A stretch of DNA of 15,367 bases from CAYYNP01 sp964472545 (GCA_964472545.1 CAYYNP010000239.1:1-15367), one strand, 5' to 3'; positions 6,913 to 15,258 are shown, counted from the first letter of the stretch. Numbers and translations are program-made. The notes: a model not told the origin generated them from the sequence alone.

Positions 6913-9900
6913 ATGTCGAATTCCGCCCTGCTATCGGCCACCGGCAATCGTGCCTCGTGGCGTCCGAGCCACGCGGCCAGTGATCGGCCGCGGCTTACGC
7001 TGCACCGCGCGCCGGCCGAACCCGGTCCTTGGGACTATCTGATCGTCACGGCCTCCAATCGAGCCCAGGCCGACGCCTACGAATCGCAACTCCGCGTTCG
7101 CCGCGAGCAGGGCCTATTCGGCGAAATCGGCCAGGTGCTCGTGGTGGCCGATCCCGACGGCGTGCGAATCGGCAGCGGCGGCAGCACGCTGTTGTGCCTG
7201 ATGGAGGTGCTGCGGCGCGAGTTGGCGGACGATCCGCCGTCGCTGAGCGATCCGGCCGCGTGGCAGCAGACGCTGCGGCGGCTGCGGATTCTCATTCTCC
7301 ACGCCGGCGGCGACTCGCGGCGGCTGCCCGCCTACGGCCCGTGTGGAAAACTCTTCGTGCCGGTGCCCCACGACGACGGTGTGTTTTCCACGCTCTTCGA
7401 TCGGCAACTGCCGACCTATCTTTCGCTGCCGTCGACCGCGGCGGGCAACGGTCAGATCGTGATCACCTCCGGCGACGTGCTGATCGGCCTCGATCCGTCG
7501 GAGATACGCTTTGCCGACGAAGGGATTACGGGATTGGGATGCCGCGCTCCCGCGCAGGTCTCCGCGAAACACGGCGTCTTCGCGTTGGGGCCGGACGGCC
7601 AGGTCGATCGGTTCCTGCAAAAGCCGTCGGCCGAACAGCAGATTGGCCAAGGCGTGGTCGACCGCGACGGCCGATCCATACTCGACATCGGAGTGATGAA
7701 CTTCGACGCGGCCACCGCCGTCACACTCTTGCAGGCCGTTTGCCCGACGCTCGACGCCGGTGGCAAACACGGCTTTCAGGGCCCGGTGGGTGAAGCCGTC
7801 GTCGACTTCGGCCTGGACTTCTATTGCGAAATCGCCTGTGCGTTGGGACGGGAAACCACGGCGGACGACCATGCGGCCGCGGCGCGGGTCGGCGGTTCAC
7901 CGTGGGACGACATGCGGCTGTCCGACGTCTTCGACTGCCTGCGCGAGACGGCGTTGCACGCCCACGTGCTTTCCGAGTGCGAGTTCCTCCACTTCGGTAC
8001 CTCCCGGCAACTGCTCACCAGCGGCGTCCAACTCACCCGGCGCGACGGTGGGCTGGCCGGGGCCGAGAGTTGCCTGAGCATCAACAACGAAACGGCCGAC
8101 GGCGGCCGAATCGCGGGCCAAGACGCCTGGGTCGAGGGATGCCGCATTCGCGCGACGTTGACGCTGGCGGGCGAGAACGTGGTGGTCGGTGTCGACGTCG
8201 ACGAGGCGTTGAGCCTGCCGCGTGGGGCCTGTCTCGACGCAATCGCCGGACACGATCGCCGCGGCCGAGAAGTCGCGTTCGTTCGCTGCTACGGCATCGA
8301 CGATGATTTCAAGACGCCCGCCACCGGACAGCCGACCTATTGCGGGCAACCGCTCGACGCCTGGCTCGCCGCCGTTGGGGCCACGGCCGACGACCTCTGG
8401 GATGAGCAGATCCCCCCGCAGCAGCGGAGTCTCTACAACGCGAAGATCATCCCCGCCGAACGCGACGCGGCCGGCTTCCGCCGCTGGCTGTGGGTTTTCC
8501 GTCCGTCCGAAGCGACCGAGCAGCAAAAGGCGAACTGGCTTGCGGCCGATCGAACCAGCTTTGCCGAGATGACGTCGCTGACCGACAACGATGCGTTCCA
8601 CCACCGTCGGGCGGCGATCCGTGCCGAGGCGTTTCGTCGTTCGCTCGATCGGCTGTTCGATCGCGATAGCGATCTCTCCGCGGCGGAGCTGGCCTTTCTG
8701 CTACGGCACTGCGAAAACCGCACGGGTTGGGTGGCCGAGATGTTGGCCGAGGCCCATCGCCGCTTTCTGCACGTGCAGCCGGCCGGCAAACTGGAGTCGC
8801 TGGTCCTGCCGCGAATGATCCACACGCTGGGATCGGCAGTCGCTCGGTTGGCCGACACGGAAGACACGCCGCTTGGCGAAGTCCTCCCCGGCCTCGACGC
8901 GGCACTGCCGGACGACGTGGCCGCATGGCTGGAAACGTTCGAGCTTCGCCCCGTCAAAGACGCCGCGATGACCGCCGCCCGTTGGGCCGATCGTGCCCGC
9001 ACGGCCGCCTTCGCACACCTCGGCCGTGCGATCATCGGCAGCGGCACGCCGGCGGCGGCCACGCCCACCAACGCACTCCGCCGCGACGAGGTCGTCTGGG
9101 GTCGGGCTCCGGCGCGGCTGGACCTCTGCGGCGGATGGACCGACACGCCGCCCTACGCCTTGGAACACGGCGGCTGCGTGCTCAATGTGGCCGTCGACCT
9201 CAACGGCCAGCCGCCCATCCAGACCTTCGCCCGGGTGATCGACGAGCCGGTGATCCGCATCGCCTCGATCGACCGCGGCACGCGAATCGAAATCGCCACG
9301 CTGGAAGACCTGCTCGACTTCCGTGAAGTCCGCAGCGAGTTCTCGCTGACCAAGGCCGCGCTGGTCCTCTCGGGCCTTTCGTCGGAAGCGGCAGCCGATC
9401 CGCGAAACGCCACGCTGGCCGACGTGCTGGCGGCCTTCGGCGGCGGGCTGGAAATCAGTACGCTGGCCGCCATCCCCAAAGGCAGCGGGCTGGGCACCTC
9501 GAGCATCATGGGCGCGGTGGTGCTGGCCGTCTTGCACCGCGTGATGGGACGCACGCTCGACCCGCGGGAGTTGTTCCATCGCGTGCTGCAACTCGAACAA
9601 GCGATGACCACCGGCGGCGGATGGCAGGATCAGGTCGGCGGGGTGGTCGACGGGCTGAAGCTGATCACCACCGAACCCGGCATGGTCCCCGACGCTTCGG
9701 TCGAGTTCGTGCCCGACGACGTGCTCCGCCCGGCCGACGACGGCGGCGTGACGCTGCTTTACTACACCGGCATCACGCGGCTGGCCAAGAACATCCTCGG
9801 CCAGGTGGTGGGCCGCTATCTCGACCGCGACCGCACGGCGATGTCTACGCTTTCGGACCTCGGCAACCTGGCCCCGGAAGTCTCCGCCGCCATGGCCCGC

Positions 9901-10194
9901 CGCGACCTGCCCACCTTCGGCCGCCACATCGACGAGGTCTGGCGCCTGAACAAGCAGCTCGACCCCGGCTCGTCGAACCCCGAAATCGAAGCCCTGCTGG
10001 CCCGCGTCCGCCCCCATCTGTTCGGCGCAAAACTCCTCGGTGCCGGCGGCGGTGGTTTCCTGCTGATGGTCTGCAAGTCGCCCGAAGACGCCGCGCAGGT
10101 TCGCCGTGACTTGGAAGCCGATCCGCCGAACGATTGCGCCCGGTTTTTCCAGTTTGGAGTGAATCACCAGGGTTTGCAGGTGTCGGCGTGTTGA
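6913..10194 (+). CDS. fkp: Bifunctional fucokinase / L-fucose-1-phosphate guanylyltransferase
   Basis: Converts free L-fucose (or a close analogue) with ATP to the 1-phosphate and then with GTP to the GDP-sugar, the salvage route for making a glycosyltransferase donor. The N-terminal part carries fucose pyrophosphorylase motifs: GSGGST (87-92) and AGGDSRRLPAYGPCGK (131-146). The C-terminal third is a GHMP kinase: APARLDLCGGWTDTP (from 732), KGSGLGTSS (ATP loop, from about 856) and GAGGGGFLL (1043-1051). At 1093 aa it is longer than the Bacteroides Fkp (about 950) and near plant FKGP length. The ATG at 6913 was chosen because GGAG lies 8 bases upstream; an in-frame GTG at 6904 is less likely. 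It closes the polysaccharide operon, so the polymer probably contains a fucose-like sugar. Other GHMP sugar kinases with nucleotidyltransferase domains exist, so sugar identity is inferred. Confidence 0.9.
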   Translation: MSNSALLSATGNRASWRPSHAASDRPRLTLHRAPAEPGPWDYLIVTASNRAQADAYESQLRVRREQGLFGEIGQVLVVADPDGVRIGSGGSTLLCLMEVLRRELADDPPSLSDPAAWQQTLRRLRILILHAGGDSRRLPAYGPCGKLFVPVPHDDGVFSTLFDRQLPTYLSLPSTAAGNGQIVITSGDVLIGLDPSEIRFADEGITGLGCRAPAQVSAKHGVFALGPDGQVDRFLQKPSAEQQIGQGVVDRDGRSILDIGVMNFDAATAVTLLQAVCPTLDAGGKHGFQGPVGEAVVDFGLDFYCEIACALGRETTADDHAAAARVGGSPWDDMRLSDVFDCLRETALHAHVLSECEFLHFGTSRQLLTSGVQLTRRDGGLAGAESCLSINNETADGGRIAGQDAWVEGCRIRATLTLAGENVVVGVDVDEALSLPRGACLDAIAGHDRRGREVAFVRCYGIDDDFKTPATGQPTYCGQPLDAWLAAVGATADDLWDEQIPPQQRSLYNAKIIPAERDAAGFRRWLWVFRPSEATEQQKANWLAADRTSFAEMTSLTDNDAFHHRRAAIRAEAFRRSLDRLFDRDSDLSAAELAFLLRHCENRTGWVAEMLAEAHRRFLHVQPAGKLESLVLPRMIHTLGSAVARLADTEDTPLGEVLPGLDAALPDDVAAWLETFELRPVKDAAMTAARWADRARTAAFAHLGRAIIGSGTPAAATPTNALRRDEVVWGRAPARLDLCGGWTDTPPYALEHGGCVLNVAVDLNGQPPIQTFARVIDEPVIRIASIDRGTRIEIATLEDLLDFREVRSEFSLTKAALVLSGLSSEAAADPRNATLADVLAAFGGGLEISTLAAIPKGSGLGTSSIMGAVVLAVLHRVMGRTLDPRELFHRVLQLEQAMTTGGGWQDQVGGVVDGLKLITTEPGMVPDASVEFVPDDVLRPADDGGVTLLYYTGITRLAKNILGQVVGRYLDRDRTAMSTLSDLGNLAPEVSAAMARRDLPTFGRHIDEVWRLNKQLDPGSSNPEIEALLARVRPHLFGAKLLGAGGGGFLLMVCKSPEDAAQVRRDLEADPPNDCARFFQFGVNHQGLQVSAC

Positions 10195-10247
10195 GCCGGG
10201 CCGGAGCCCCGCGTTCTGCTGCGTGCTGGTGCGCTTGACGATTACTC

Positions 10248-10276
10248 TTGACCTCCGTGGCGTTCCCCGCTACAAG
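10248..10276 (+). promoter_or_regulatory. Possible sigma70 promoter for the lipoprotein/rSAM unit
   Basis: TTGACC (10248-10253) is separated by 17 bases from TACAAG (10271-10276). The -35 is good and the -10 matches four of six consensus bases. It would start transcription near 10283, about 97 bases before the lipoprotein ATG. A second TTGACG lies at 10235. The 185-base spacer holds nothing else recognisable beyond a short open frame of about 36 codons ending at 10333, which has no family resemblance. Confidence 0.4.
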
Positions 10277-10379
10277 CCGCACTACGATGGCGGGCTAGCC
10301 TTCATCGGCCGCCCGGGCGACGTGTTGCACTGAACATTGGGGACGAGAAGCAGGCCCGACGTCACGGGAGAGGATACGG

Positions 10380-10586
10380 ATGAGGCTCCTTAAGAGAATC
10401 CTGCTGTTCTTGTCGGTGGGCACCGTGTCGATCGTCCTCGCTGGTTGTTACGGCATTCGGTCGATCCGCTACGACCGCAGCCAACCTCCGTTCGACGAAA
10501 CCCCAGAGACCGGCGCGCCGGTATCGGAGCTCGAGACCGCGCCCGCGTCGTCAACCGATGGCCTTCCGCGGCGAGAACGAGGATAG
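10380..10586 (+). CDS. Small lipoprotein, candidate substrate of the adjacent radical SAM enzyme
   Basis: A 68-residue protein with a clear type II signal peptide: basic start MRLLKR, hydrophobic core and lipobox VLAGC, so Cys23 should be lipidated. The mature part is 46 residues, hydrophilic and rich in Pro, Glu, Ser, Thr and Arg, with no further cysteine. It begins CYGIRSIRYDRSQPP. Residues +2/+3 (Tyr-Gly) do not suggest inner-membrane retention by the E. coli rule. A strong ribosome binding site (GGGAGAGGA, 10366-10374) supports the ATG. The last codons contain the ribosome binding site of the downstream radical SAM gene, and the stop lies 4 bases before its probable TTG start. The Tyr-Gly soon after the lipid cysteine recalls the lipoproteins of the rSAM/lipoprotein system known from Bacteroidetes. 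Its role as substrate is inferred from pairing. Confidence 0.8.
   Translation: MRLLKRILLFLSVGTVSIVLAGCYGIRSIRYDRSQPPFDETPETGAPVSELETAPASSTDGLPRRERG
10579..10583 (+). promoter_or_regulatory. Ribosome binding site that favours a TTG start for the rSAM gene
   Basis: GAGGA lies just before the TAG (10584-10586) of the lipoprotein and 7 bases before TTG 10591. The alternative ATG 10558 has no comparable site. This points to translational coupling of the two genes. Confidence 0.5.
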
Positions 10587-10590
10587 CCCC

Positions 10591-11664
10591 TTGTTCAACC
10601 GTCTCCGTTCTGCCGCCTTCGATGCCTACCGCCGTTTGGAGACGGGTCAGCATTCGCTGATGTACCTCTTCCTGGAGATCACGCGACGCTGCAATCTCTC
10701 GTGTTTGCACTGCGGCTCCGATTGCGGCCGGGAGGCAGCCGGCGAAGAATTGACCACCGAGAGTTGGCTGAAGATCGTGGAGGACGTTCGCGACAGTTTT
10801 GGCCCCCAGGTGATGCTCGTAATCACCGGCGGTGAGCCGCTGCTGCACCCTGAGCTGGAGCGAATCACCGCCCGAATTGCTTCGCTGTCGATGCCTTGGG
10901 GCATGGTAACCAACGGGCAGCTTCTCTCGCCGCTGCGATTGGCCGCGCTGATCGAAGACGGGATCGGCGCCATCACCGTCAGCCTCGACGGCCCCGAGGA
11001 GGCGCACGACAGACTGAGAAACCGGCCCGGCTCATTCGCGAAAACGCTGCAGGCGATGCGGCAAATCGGTGCGTCGGGAATTCCACAGGCCGACGTGGTA
11101 ACCTGCGTTCATCCGGGAAACCTCGAGCTGCTGGACGCCACCGCGGAGATCGTTCTCGACTCCGGCATTCCCGCCTGGCGGCTCTTTCGCATCTTCCCTA
11201 CGGGCCGGGCAGCCAGAGAGCGCCGGTTGTACCTCGATCGTGAGAAGACGTGGAAGATGCTTCGCTGGATCGAACACAACAAGCCACGGCTGGCCAAGCG
11301 AAGGCTCAGCGTCAATGCGTCCTGCGAGGGCTATCTTCCCTTCGCGTTCGACCGCCGCGTGCGCGACGTCCCCTTCTTCTGCCGAGCCGGCATCAACTTC
11401 GGTGCCATCCTGGCCGACGGCACGGTTACCGGCTGCTCGAACAATCACGCTTCCTTCAAGCAAGGCAACGTGCTCGAAAACAACCTGCGGTACATCTGGG
11501 ACACCCGCTTCGAGGTCTTTCGGCAACGCCGCTGGTTGAGCGATACGAGCTGCGCCGATTGCCGGGAACTGAAGCGGTGCCGCGGCGGTTCGATCCATCT
11601 TTGGAAGCTGGGTGAACAATCGCCGGCTTTCTGCTACCTCCGAGATTCGGCCAAAGCGGCCTGA
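10591..11664 (+). CDS. Radical SAM/SPASM enzyme, rSAM/lipoprotein-system type
   Basis: A cytoplasmic iron-sulfur enzyme that should cleave S-adenosylmethionine and act on a peptide. The radical SAM cluster motif is CNLSCLHC (Cys34, 38, 41), with an extra Cys45. ITGGEPL and VSLDGPEE fit the SAM-binding barrel. The C terminus is a SPASM domain with seven cysteines (245, 264, 282, 321, 324, 330, 348), enough for auxiliary clusters. The patterns YLFLEITRRCNLSCLHCGSD, PWGMVTNG, VVTCVHPGN, FRIFPTGRA and FFCRAGINFG closely resemble the Bacteroidetes rSAM/lipoprotein family (TIGR04133 from memory), as does the partner lipoprotein upstream. The TTG start (357 aa) is preferred for its ribosome binding site and because family members begin at this point; ATG 10558 would add 11 residues and overlap the lipoprotein gene. 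The chemistry performed is unknown. Confidence 0.87.
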   Translation: MFNRLRSAAFDAYRRLETGQHSLMYLFLEITRRCNLSCLHCGSDCGREAAGEELTTESWLKIVEDVRDSFGPQVMLVITGGEPLLHPELERITARIASLSMPWGMVTNGQLLSPLRLAALIEDGIGAITVSLDGPEEAHDRLRNRPGSFAKTLQAMRQIGASGIPQADVVTCVHPGNLELLDATAEIVLDSGIPAWRLFRIFPTGRAARERRLYLDREKTWKMLRWIEHNKPRLAKRRLSVNASCEGYLPFAFDRRVRDVPFFCRAGINFGAILADGTVTGCSNNHASFKQGNVLENNLRYIWDTRFEVFRQRRWLSDTSCADCRELKRCRGGSIHLWKLGEQSPAFCYLRDSAKAA

Positions 11665-11695
11665 GTTCTCGTGGCTCCTCGTATTCTCCCGCATC

Positions 11696-11724
11696 TTGAC
11701 AACCCTCGCTCCATCTGCTAGATT
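11696..11724 (+). promoter_or_regulatory. Sigma70-type promoter for the TPR/CRTAC1 unit
   Basis: TTGACA (11696-11701), a perfect -35, lies 17 bases before TAGATT (11719-11724), a four-of-six -10. The local sequence is AT-richer than its surroundings. Transcription would begin near 11731, giving a leader of about 80 bases. This separates the last two genes from the lipoprotein/rSAM unit. Confidence 0.65.
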
Positions 11725-11809
11725 GTCACATAGAATTTCATTTCTGCTCGCGATCAGGCGTGGGCGGGCGGGCCGATCGCCCGGGCGGCATTCGCTGCGA
11801 AGGTGTGCG

Positions 11810-13396
11810 ATGCAACGGCGCGACGGCAAGGCGTGGCTTCTGCTTGTCGGGGTAGTCGTTTGCGGTGTGGCTGTTGCCTACGCGGCCGTGCGTTTCTTCG
11901 GGTCGGACGGGGCGCCGGATTCCACGTTGGCCGATCTGGGCGACGTAACACAAGATCCCCAAACGCCGCTGCCGAAAAGTACCACGCCGGTCATCGAACC
12001 GACGCCCGCTTCGCCGACTCCCCAAGCGCCGCCGAGCGAGCCGCCGCTCGTTCCCCCCGAACCGCCGCTGTTGCCGCCCGAGCCGCCGCCCGAGCCGCCG
12101 GTGGTTCCGCCTGAACCTCCAACGCTGCCCACGGAACCTCCGCTGACGCCGCCTGATCCGCCTTCCGTCTTGCCGCAGCCGCAGGGGCCGATTCCCGCCA
12201 CGGTGCAGGCCGCGAAGCAAGAGGCGCTCGGCGTGGCGGAGCAGATTCTGGCGGCCTTTCCCGACAACGTTCCGGTGATCGGGCTGATCGGGACCGTCTA
12301 CGACCGTCACTTCGAGGCGGACAAGGCGATTGCCTGCTGGCGGAAGTGTCTGACGCTGGACGATCGGTGTGGCGACGCGTACCTGGCGCTGGGCCGCAAC
12401 GCGTTTAAGGACGGCGAGTATCAGGAGGCCGCCGACTTGCTGCGAAAAGCGAGCGAACTGTCGCCCCGCCTGAAAGAGGTCTACATGCTCTACGGCGGCG
12501 CGCTGGTCGAACTGGGCCAGCCGGCCGAGGCCATCGCCGCGTTCGAGCGCGAGGCCGAGATTTCGCCCCAGAACGGCAAGAACCTCTTTCAACTAGGCCG
12601 GGCGTACCTGCAACTGAAGGACTACGCCAACGCGGTCGACGCCTACCAGCGAGCGCTGCAGCTCGCTCCGAACGAATCGAGCACCTATTACGCCCTGGTC
12701 ACCGCCTATACGCGATGGGGGCGGCAAGACCTGGCGGCAGAATACCGCGAGAGATTCCAGACACTTCGCGCGGCCGAAGACGCGGCCGTGGTCGACGGCC
12801 GAGGCAAGCAGGACGATCTGGCCGCGGCACTGCGGCGGCTGGCAAAAACGCACGTCGACGCAGGGGGAGTCTACCGCATGCTTCGAGACGGACCGCGTGC
12901 CGAGCACCATTGGCAGCGGGCGGCCGCCCTCGACGCCGGCAATGCGGCCTGCCGCCAGCAGTTGGTCGTCTTCTATACCCAGCAGCAGCGCGACGCCCAA
13001 GCCGCCCGTGCCTGCGGTGAACTGACGAAGATCGATCAGAACAACGCCGACTATCGCCTGAAGTTCGGCTCATTGCTCGCCCGGCTAGGACAACTCGACG
13101 CCGCCGAGACCCAACTCCGCAAGGCCGCCGCGCTGGCGCCGAAGCGGGCCGCCGCCTATCGGGCGCTCGTGCAAGTGCTGCTGCTTGGCGATCGGCAGCC
13201 GTCCGACGCCCCGCAGCTTGCCGAGACGCTGGTCGGGCTCGAAGCGACCGCCGCCAACCACGCGCTGTTGGCCACCGTGCGTCAACGGGTGGGTGATCGG
13301 GCCGGGGCGCTGGCGGCAATCGAGCGGGCCGTCGAATTGGATCCGGCCAACGACGCGTATCGTCGCACACGAGATACACTTCAGCTAAGGAACTAA
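11810..13396 (+). CDS. Membrane-anchored tetratricopeptide repeat protein with proline-rich stalk
   Basis: A protein-interaction scaffold anchored in the inner membrane and facing outward. From ATG 11810 (528 aa) it has a short basic start, one transmembrane segment (about 9-30), a spacer, a Pro-rich stalk (about 60-125) built of PPEPPxx-like units, and then consecutive TPR units from about 150 to the end. Examples are AYLALGRNAFKDGEYQEA, MLYGGALVELGQPAEAI and LFQLGRAYLQLKDYANAV. The open frame extends upstream to 11612, overlapping the radical SAM gene, but GAAGG at 11799-11803 and the TM segment support 11810. It ends one base before the GTG of the CRTAC1-like gene, so the two should be co-translated. 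TPR/CRTAC1 pairs recur in planctomycetes; the partner and function are not known. Confidence 0.85.
   Translation: MQRRDGKAWLLLVGVVVCGVAVAYAAVRFFGSDGAPDSTLADLGDVTQDPQTPLPKSTTPVIEPTPASPTPQAPPSEPPLVPPEPPLLPPEPPPEPPVVPPEPPTLPTEPPLTPPDPPSVLPQPQGPIPATVQAAKQEALGVAEQILAAFPDNVPVIGLIGTVYDRHFEADKAIACWRKCLTLDDRCGDAYLALGRNAFKDGEYQEAADLLRKASELSPRLKEVYMLYGGALVELGQPAEAIAAFEREAEISPQNGKNLFQLGRAYLQLKDYANAVDAYQRALQLAPNESSTYYALVTAYTRWGRQDLAAEYRERFQTLRAAEDAAVVDGRGKQDDLAAALRRLAKTHVDAGGVYRMLRDGPRAEHHWQRAAALDAGNAACRQQLVVFYTQQQRDAQAARACGELTKIDQNNADYRLKFGSLLARLGQLDAAETQLRKAAALAPKRAAAYRALVQVLLLGDRQPSDAPQLAETLVGLEATAANHALLATVRQRVGDRAGALAAIERAVELDPANDAYRRTRDTLQLRN
12030..12165 (+). repeat. Proline-rich coding repeat (stalk)
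   Basis: Degenerate units of roughly 21 bp encode PPEPPLL, PPEPPTL, PTEPPLT, PPDPPSV and relatives, seven or so in number. The codons vary (CCG, CCC, CCT, CCA), so the array looks old rather than freshly expanded. It would form an extended stalk holding the TPR domain away from the membrane. Confidence 0.75.
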
Positions 13397-13397
13397 C

Positions 13398-15128
13398 GTG
13401 ACGACGATTTCGACGCGATCTCCCGACGGCGTACGTCGGCCGACGGTTCTGCCGGGGCGTTGGGCGATGGGCGCGGCATGGTGCTGGTTGGGCGTTTGCT
13501 GCGCCGCAGCGGCCGATGGCCCCGAACCGCCGTGCCGCATCCGGCTGACCGACGTCACCGCGGCATCGCAGATCGCCTTCACCCACACCGACGGCAGCAC
13601 CGGTCAGTACTACATGATCGAGCCGATGAGCGCCGGCGTGGCGCTGTTCGACTACGATCGGGACGGCGACGCCGATATCTACTTCCTCAACGGCACACCG
13701 CTGGAAAAGCCGGAAACCGCCGCGCGGCCGCGCAACGCACTCTACCGCAACGACGGCGCAATGCGCTTTACCGACGTGACCGATCGGGCCGGCGTGGGCG
13801 ACACCGGCTTCGGCCTGGGGGTCGCCGTGGGCGACTACGACGGCGACGGTTGGCTCGACCTGTACGTCAACAACCACGGGCCGAACGTGCTCTATCGCAA
13901 CCGAGGCGACGGCACGTTCGCCGACGTCACCCGACAGGCCGGAGTCGCCGCCGGGCATCGGGCCGGCGCGGGCGCGAACTTCCTCGACGCCGACGCCGAC
14001 GGCGATCTCGACCTGTTCGTGGCCAACTACGTCGACTTTTCCTGCGATGCCAACGTGGTACGCACCGTCCGCGGCCGCCGCATCTATCCCGGCCCAAGAG
14101 ACTACGCCACCACCGCCAACGTCCTCTTCCGCAACGACGGCGGCGGACGGTTTACCGACGTCAGCGCGGCCTCGGGCATCTCGGCCCACACCGGCAGCGG
14201 GATGGGCACCGTGTGTGTCGACTACGACGCCGACGGCGATACCGATATCGTCGTGGCCAACGACGACTGGGGAAACTTCCTGCTGCAGAACGACGGCACG
14301 GGCAAGTTCACCGAGGAGGGGTTGATCGCCGGGATTGCCTACGATCTCGACGGCGACGCTCAATCGAGCATGGGTGTGGCCTGCGGCGACTACGACAACG
14401 ACGGCCGGCTCGATCTGCATATGACCTCCTACCACCGCGAACTGGCCACGCTCTATCGCGACCTTGGCGACGGCTTCTTCGAGGACGTGACCCGGCTCAC
14501 CCGGGCCGGCGCCGGCACGTTTGCGCACGTCACCTGGGGTAACGCCTTTGCCGATCTCGACGCCGACGGCGACCGCGACCTGTTTGTCGCCTGCGGCCAC
14601 CTGCAACACGACATCGACGAAATCTACGATTTCACCTCGTACCGCGTCCGCAACGTCGTGTTGATGAACGACGGCAAGGGGCAGTTCGTCGACGTATCCG
14701 ACCGCTGCGGCGAAGGACTGGCGGCGAGATTCAGCAGCCGCGGCGCCGCGTTGGACGACCTGGACAACGACGGCGACGTCGACGCCGTGGTGCTCAACGC
14801 ACGGCAGAAACCCACGATCCTCCGCAACGACTCGCCCCAAGGGAACCACTGGATCCGCATCCGGCTACGCGGCATGAAGACCAACCGCGACGGCGTTGGC
14901 GCCCGGGTGACCGTCGTCACAGGCGATCTGACGCAGGTCGAGGAAGTCCACAGCGGCCAAGGCTATCAAAGCCACTTCGGCATGGTGCCGCACTTCGGCC
15001 TCGGGCAGCGAGACCGGATCGACCGGATCGAAGTCCGCTGGATCGGCGGCGGCGTAGACGTCGTCGAAAACGTCCCGGTCGATCGATCCGTAACGATCGT
15101 CGAAGGCGGCCGGTTGGTTGGAAACTGA
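13398..15128 (+). CDS. CRTAC1-like secreted protein (seven FG-GAP/VCBS repeats + ASPIC/UnbV domain)
   Basis: An exported calcium-binding beta-propeller protein of unknown role. The N terminus (576 aa total) has a likely Sec signal: hydrophobic residues around MGAAWCWLGVCCAAAADG, with cleavage near AAA-ADG. Seven DxDxDGxxD calcium loops begin at residues 85, 146, 197, 275, 331, 386 and 454, enough for a complete seven-bladed propeller, and each is followed by the FG-GAP-type LYRNxGDGxFxDVT pattern or similar. The C-terminal ASPIC/UnbV domain spans about 483-570 (NHWIRIRL, GVGARVTV, HFGLG). AAGGA (13387-13391) supports the GTG start at 13398; the alternative start, Met24, would still leave the signal. 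It directly follows the TPR gene. Cell-surface adhesion or binding is a guess. Confidence 0.9.
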   Translation: MTTISTRSPDGVRRPTVLPGRWAMGAAWCWLGVCCAAAADGPEPPCRIRLTDVTAASQIAFTHTDGSTGQYYMIEPMSAGVALFDYDRDGDADIYFLNGTPLEKPETAARPRNALYRNDGAMRFTDVTDRAGVGDTGFGLGVAVGDYDGDGWLDLYVNNHGPNVLYRNRGDGTFADVTRQAGVAAGHRAGAGANFLDADADGDLDLFVANYVDFSCDANVVRTVRGRRIYPGPRDYATTANVLFRNDGGGRFTDVSAASGISAHTGSGMGTVCVDYDADGDTDIVVANDDWGNFLLQNDGTGKFTEEGLIAGIAYDLDGDAQSSMGVACGDYDNDGRLDLHMTSYHRELATLYRDLGDGFFEDVTRLTRAGAGTFAHVTWGNAFADLDADGDRDLFVACGHLQHDIDEIYDFTSYRVRNVVLMNDGKGQFVDVSDRCGEGLAARFSSRGAALDDLDNDGDVDAVVLNARQKPTILRNDSPQGNHWIRIRLRGMKTNRDGVGARVTVVTGDLTQVEEVHSGQGYQSHFGMVPHFGLGQRDRIDRIEVRWIGGGVDVVENVPVDRSVTIVEGGRLVGN

Positions 15129-15258
15129 GTGTGGCGGAGCTTCGGCAATCCCGTGAGGTCAGTCAACCAGGCTCTGAGTCTTGATGGAAGAGGAGAGGTG
15201 ATCGCGAGTCATTCCTGGTTCGAGGTCGAAACAAACGGCCCCTCTGGGGGGATGGGAA

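Noticed and set aside
10197..10211. Possible terminator after fkp
   Set aside because: GGGC/GCCC is only a 4-bp stem with a CGGA loop and no T-run follows; too weak to call.
10223..10333. Short open frame of about 36 codons in the spacer before the lipoprotein
   Set aside because: No ribosome binding site, no recognisable motif, and it overlaps the candidate promoter; possibly a decayed fragment but not supportable.
11612..11809. N-terminal extension of the TPR protein
   Set aside because: The extra 66 codons overlap the radical SAM gene and cross the TTGACA/TAGATT promoter; ATG 11810 has a good ribosome binding site and is followed by a TM anchor.
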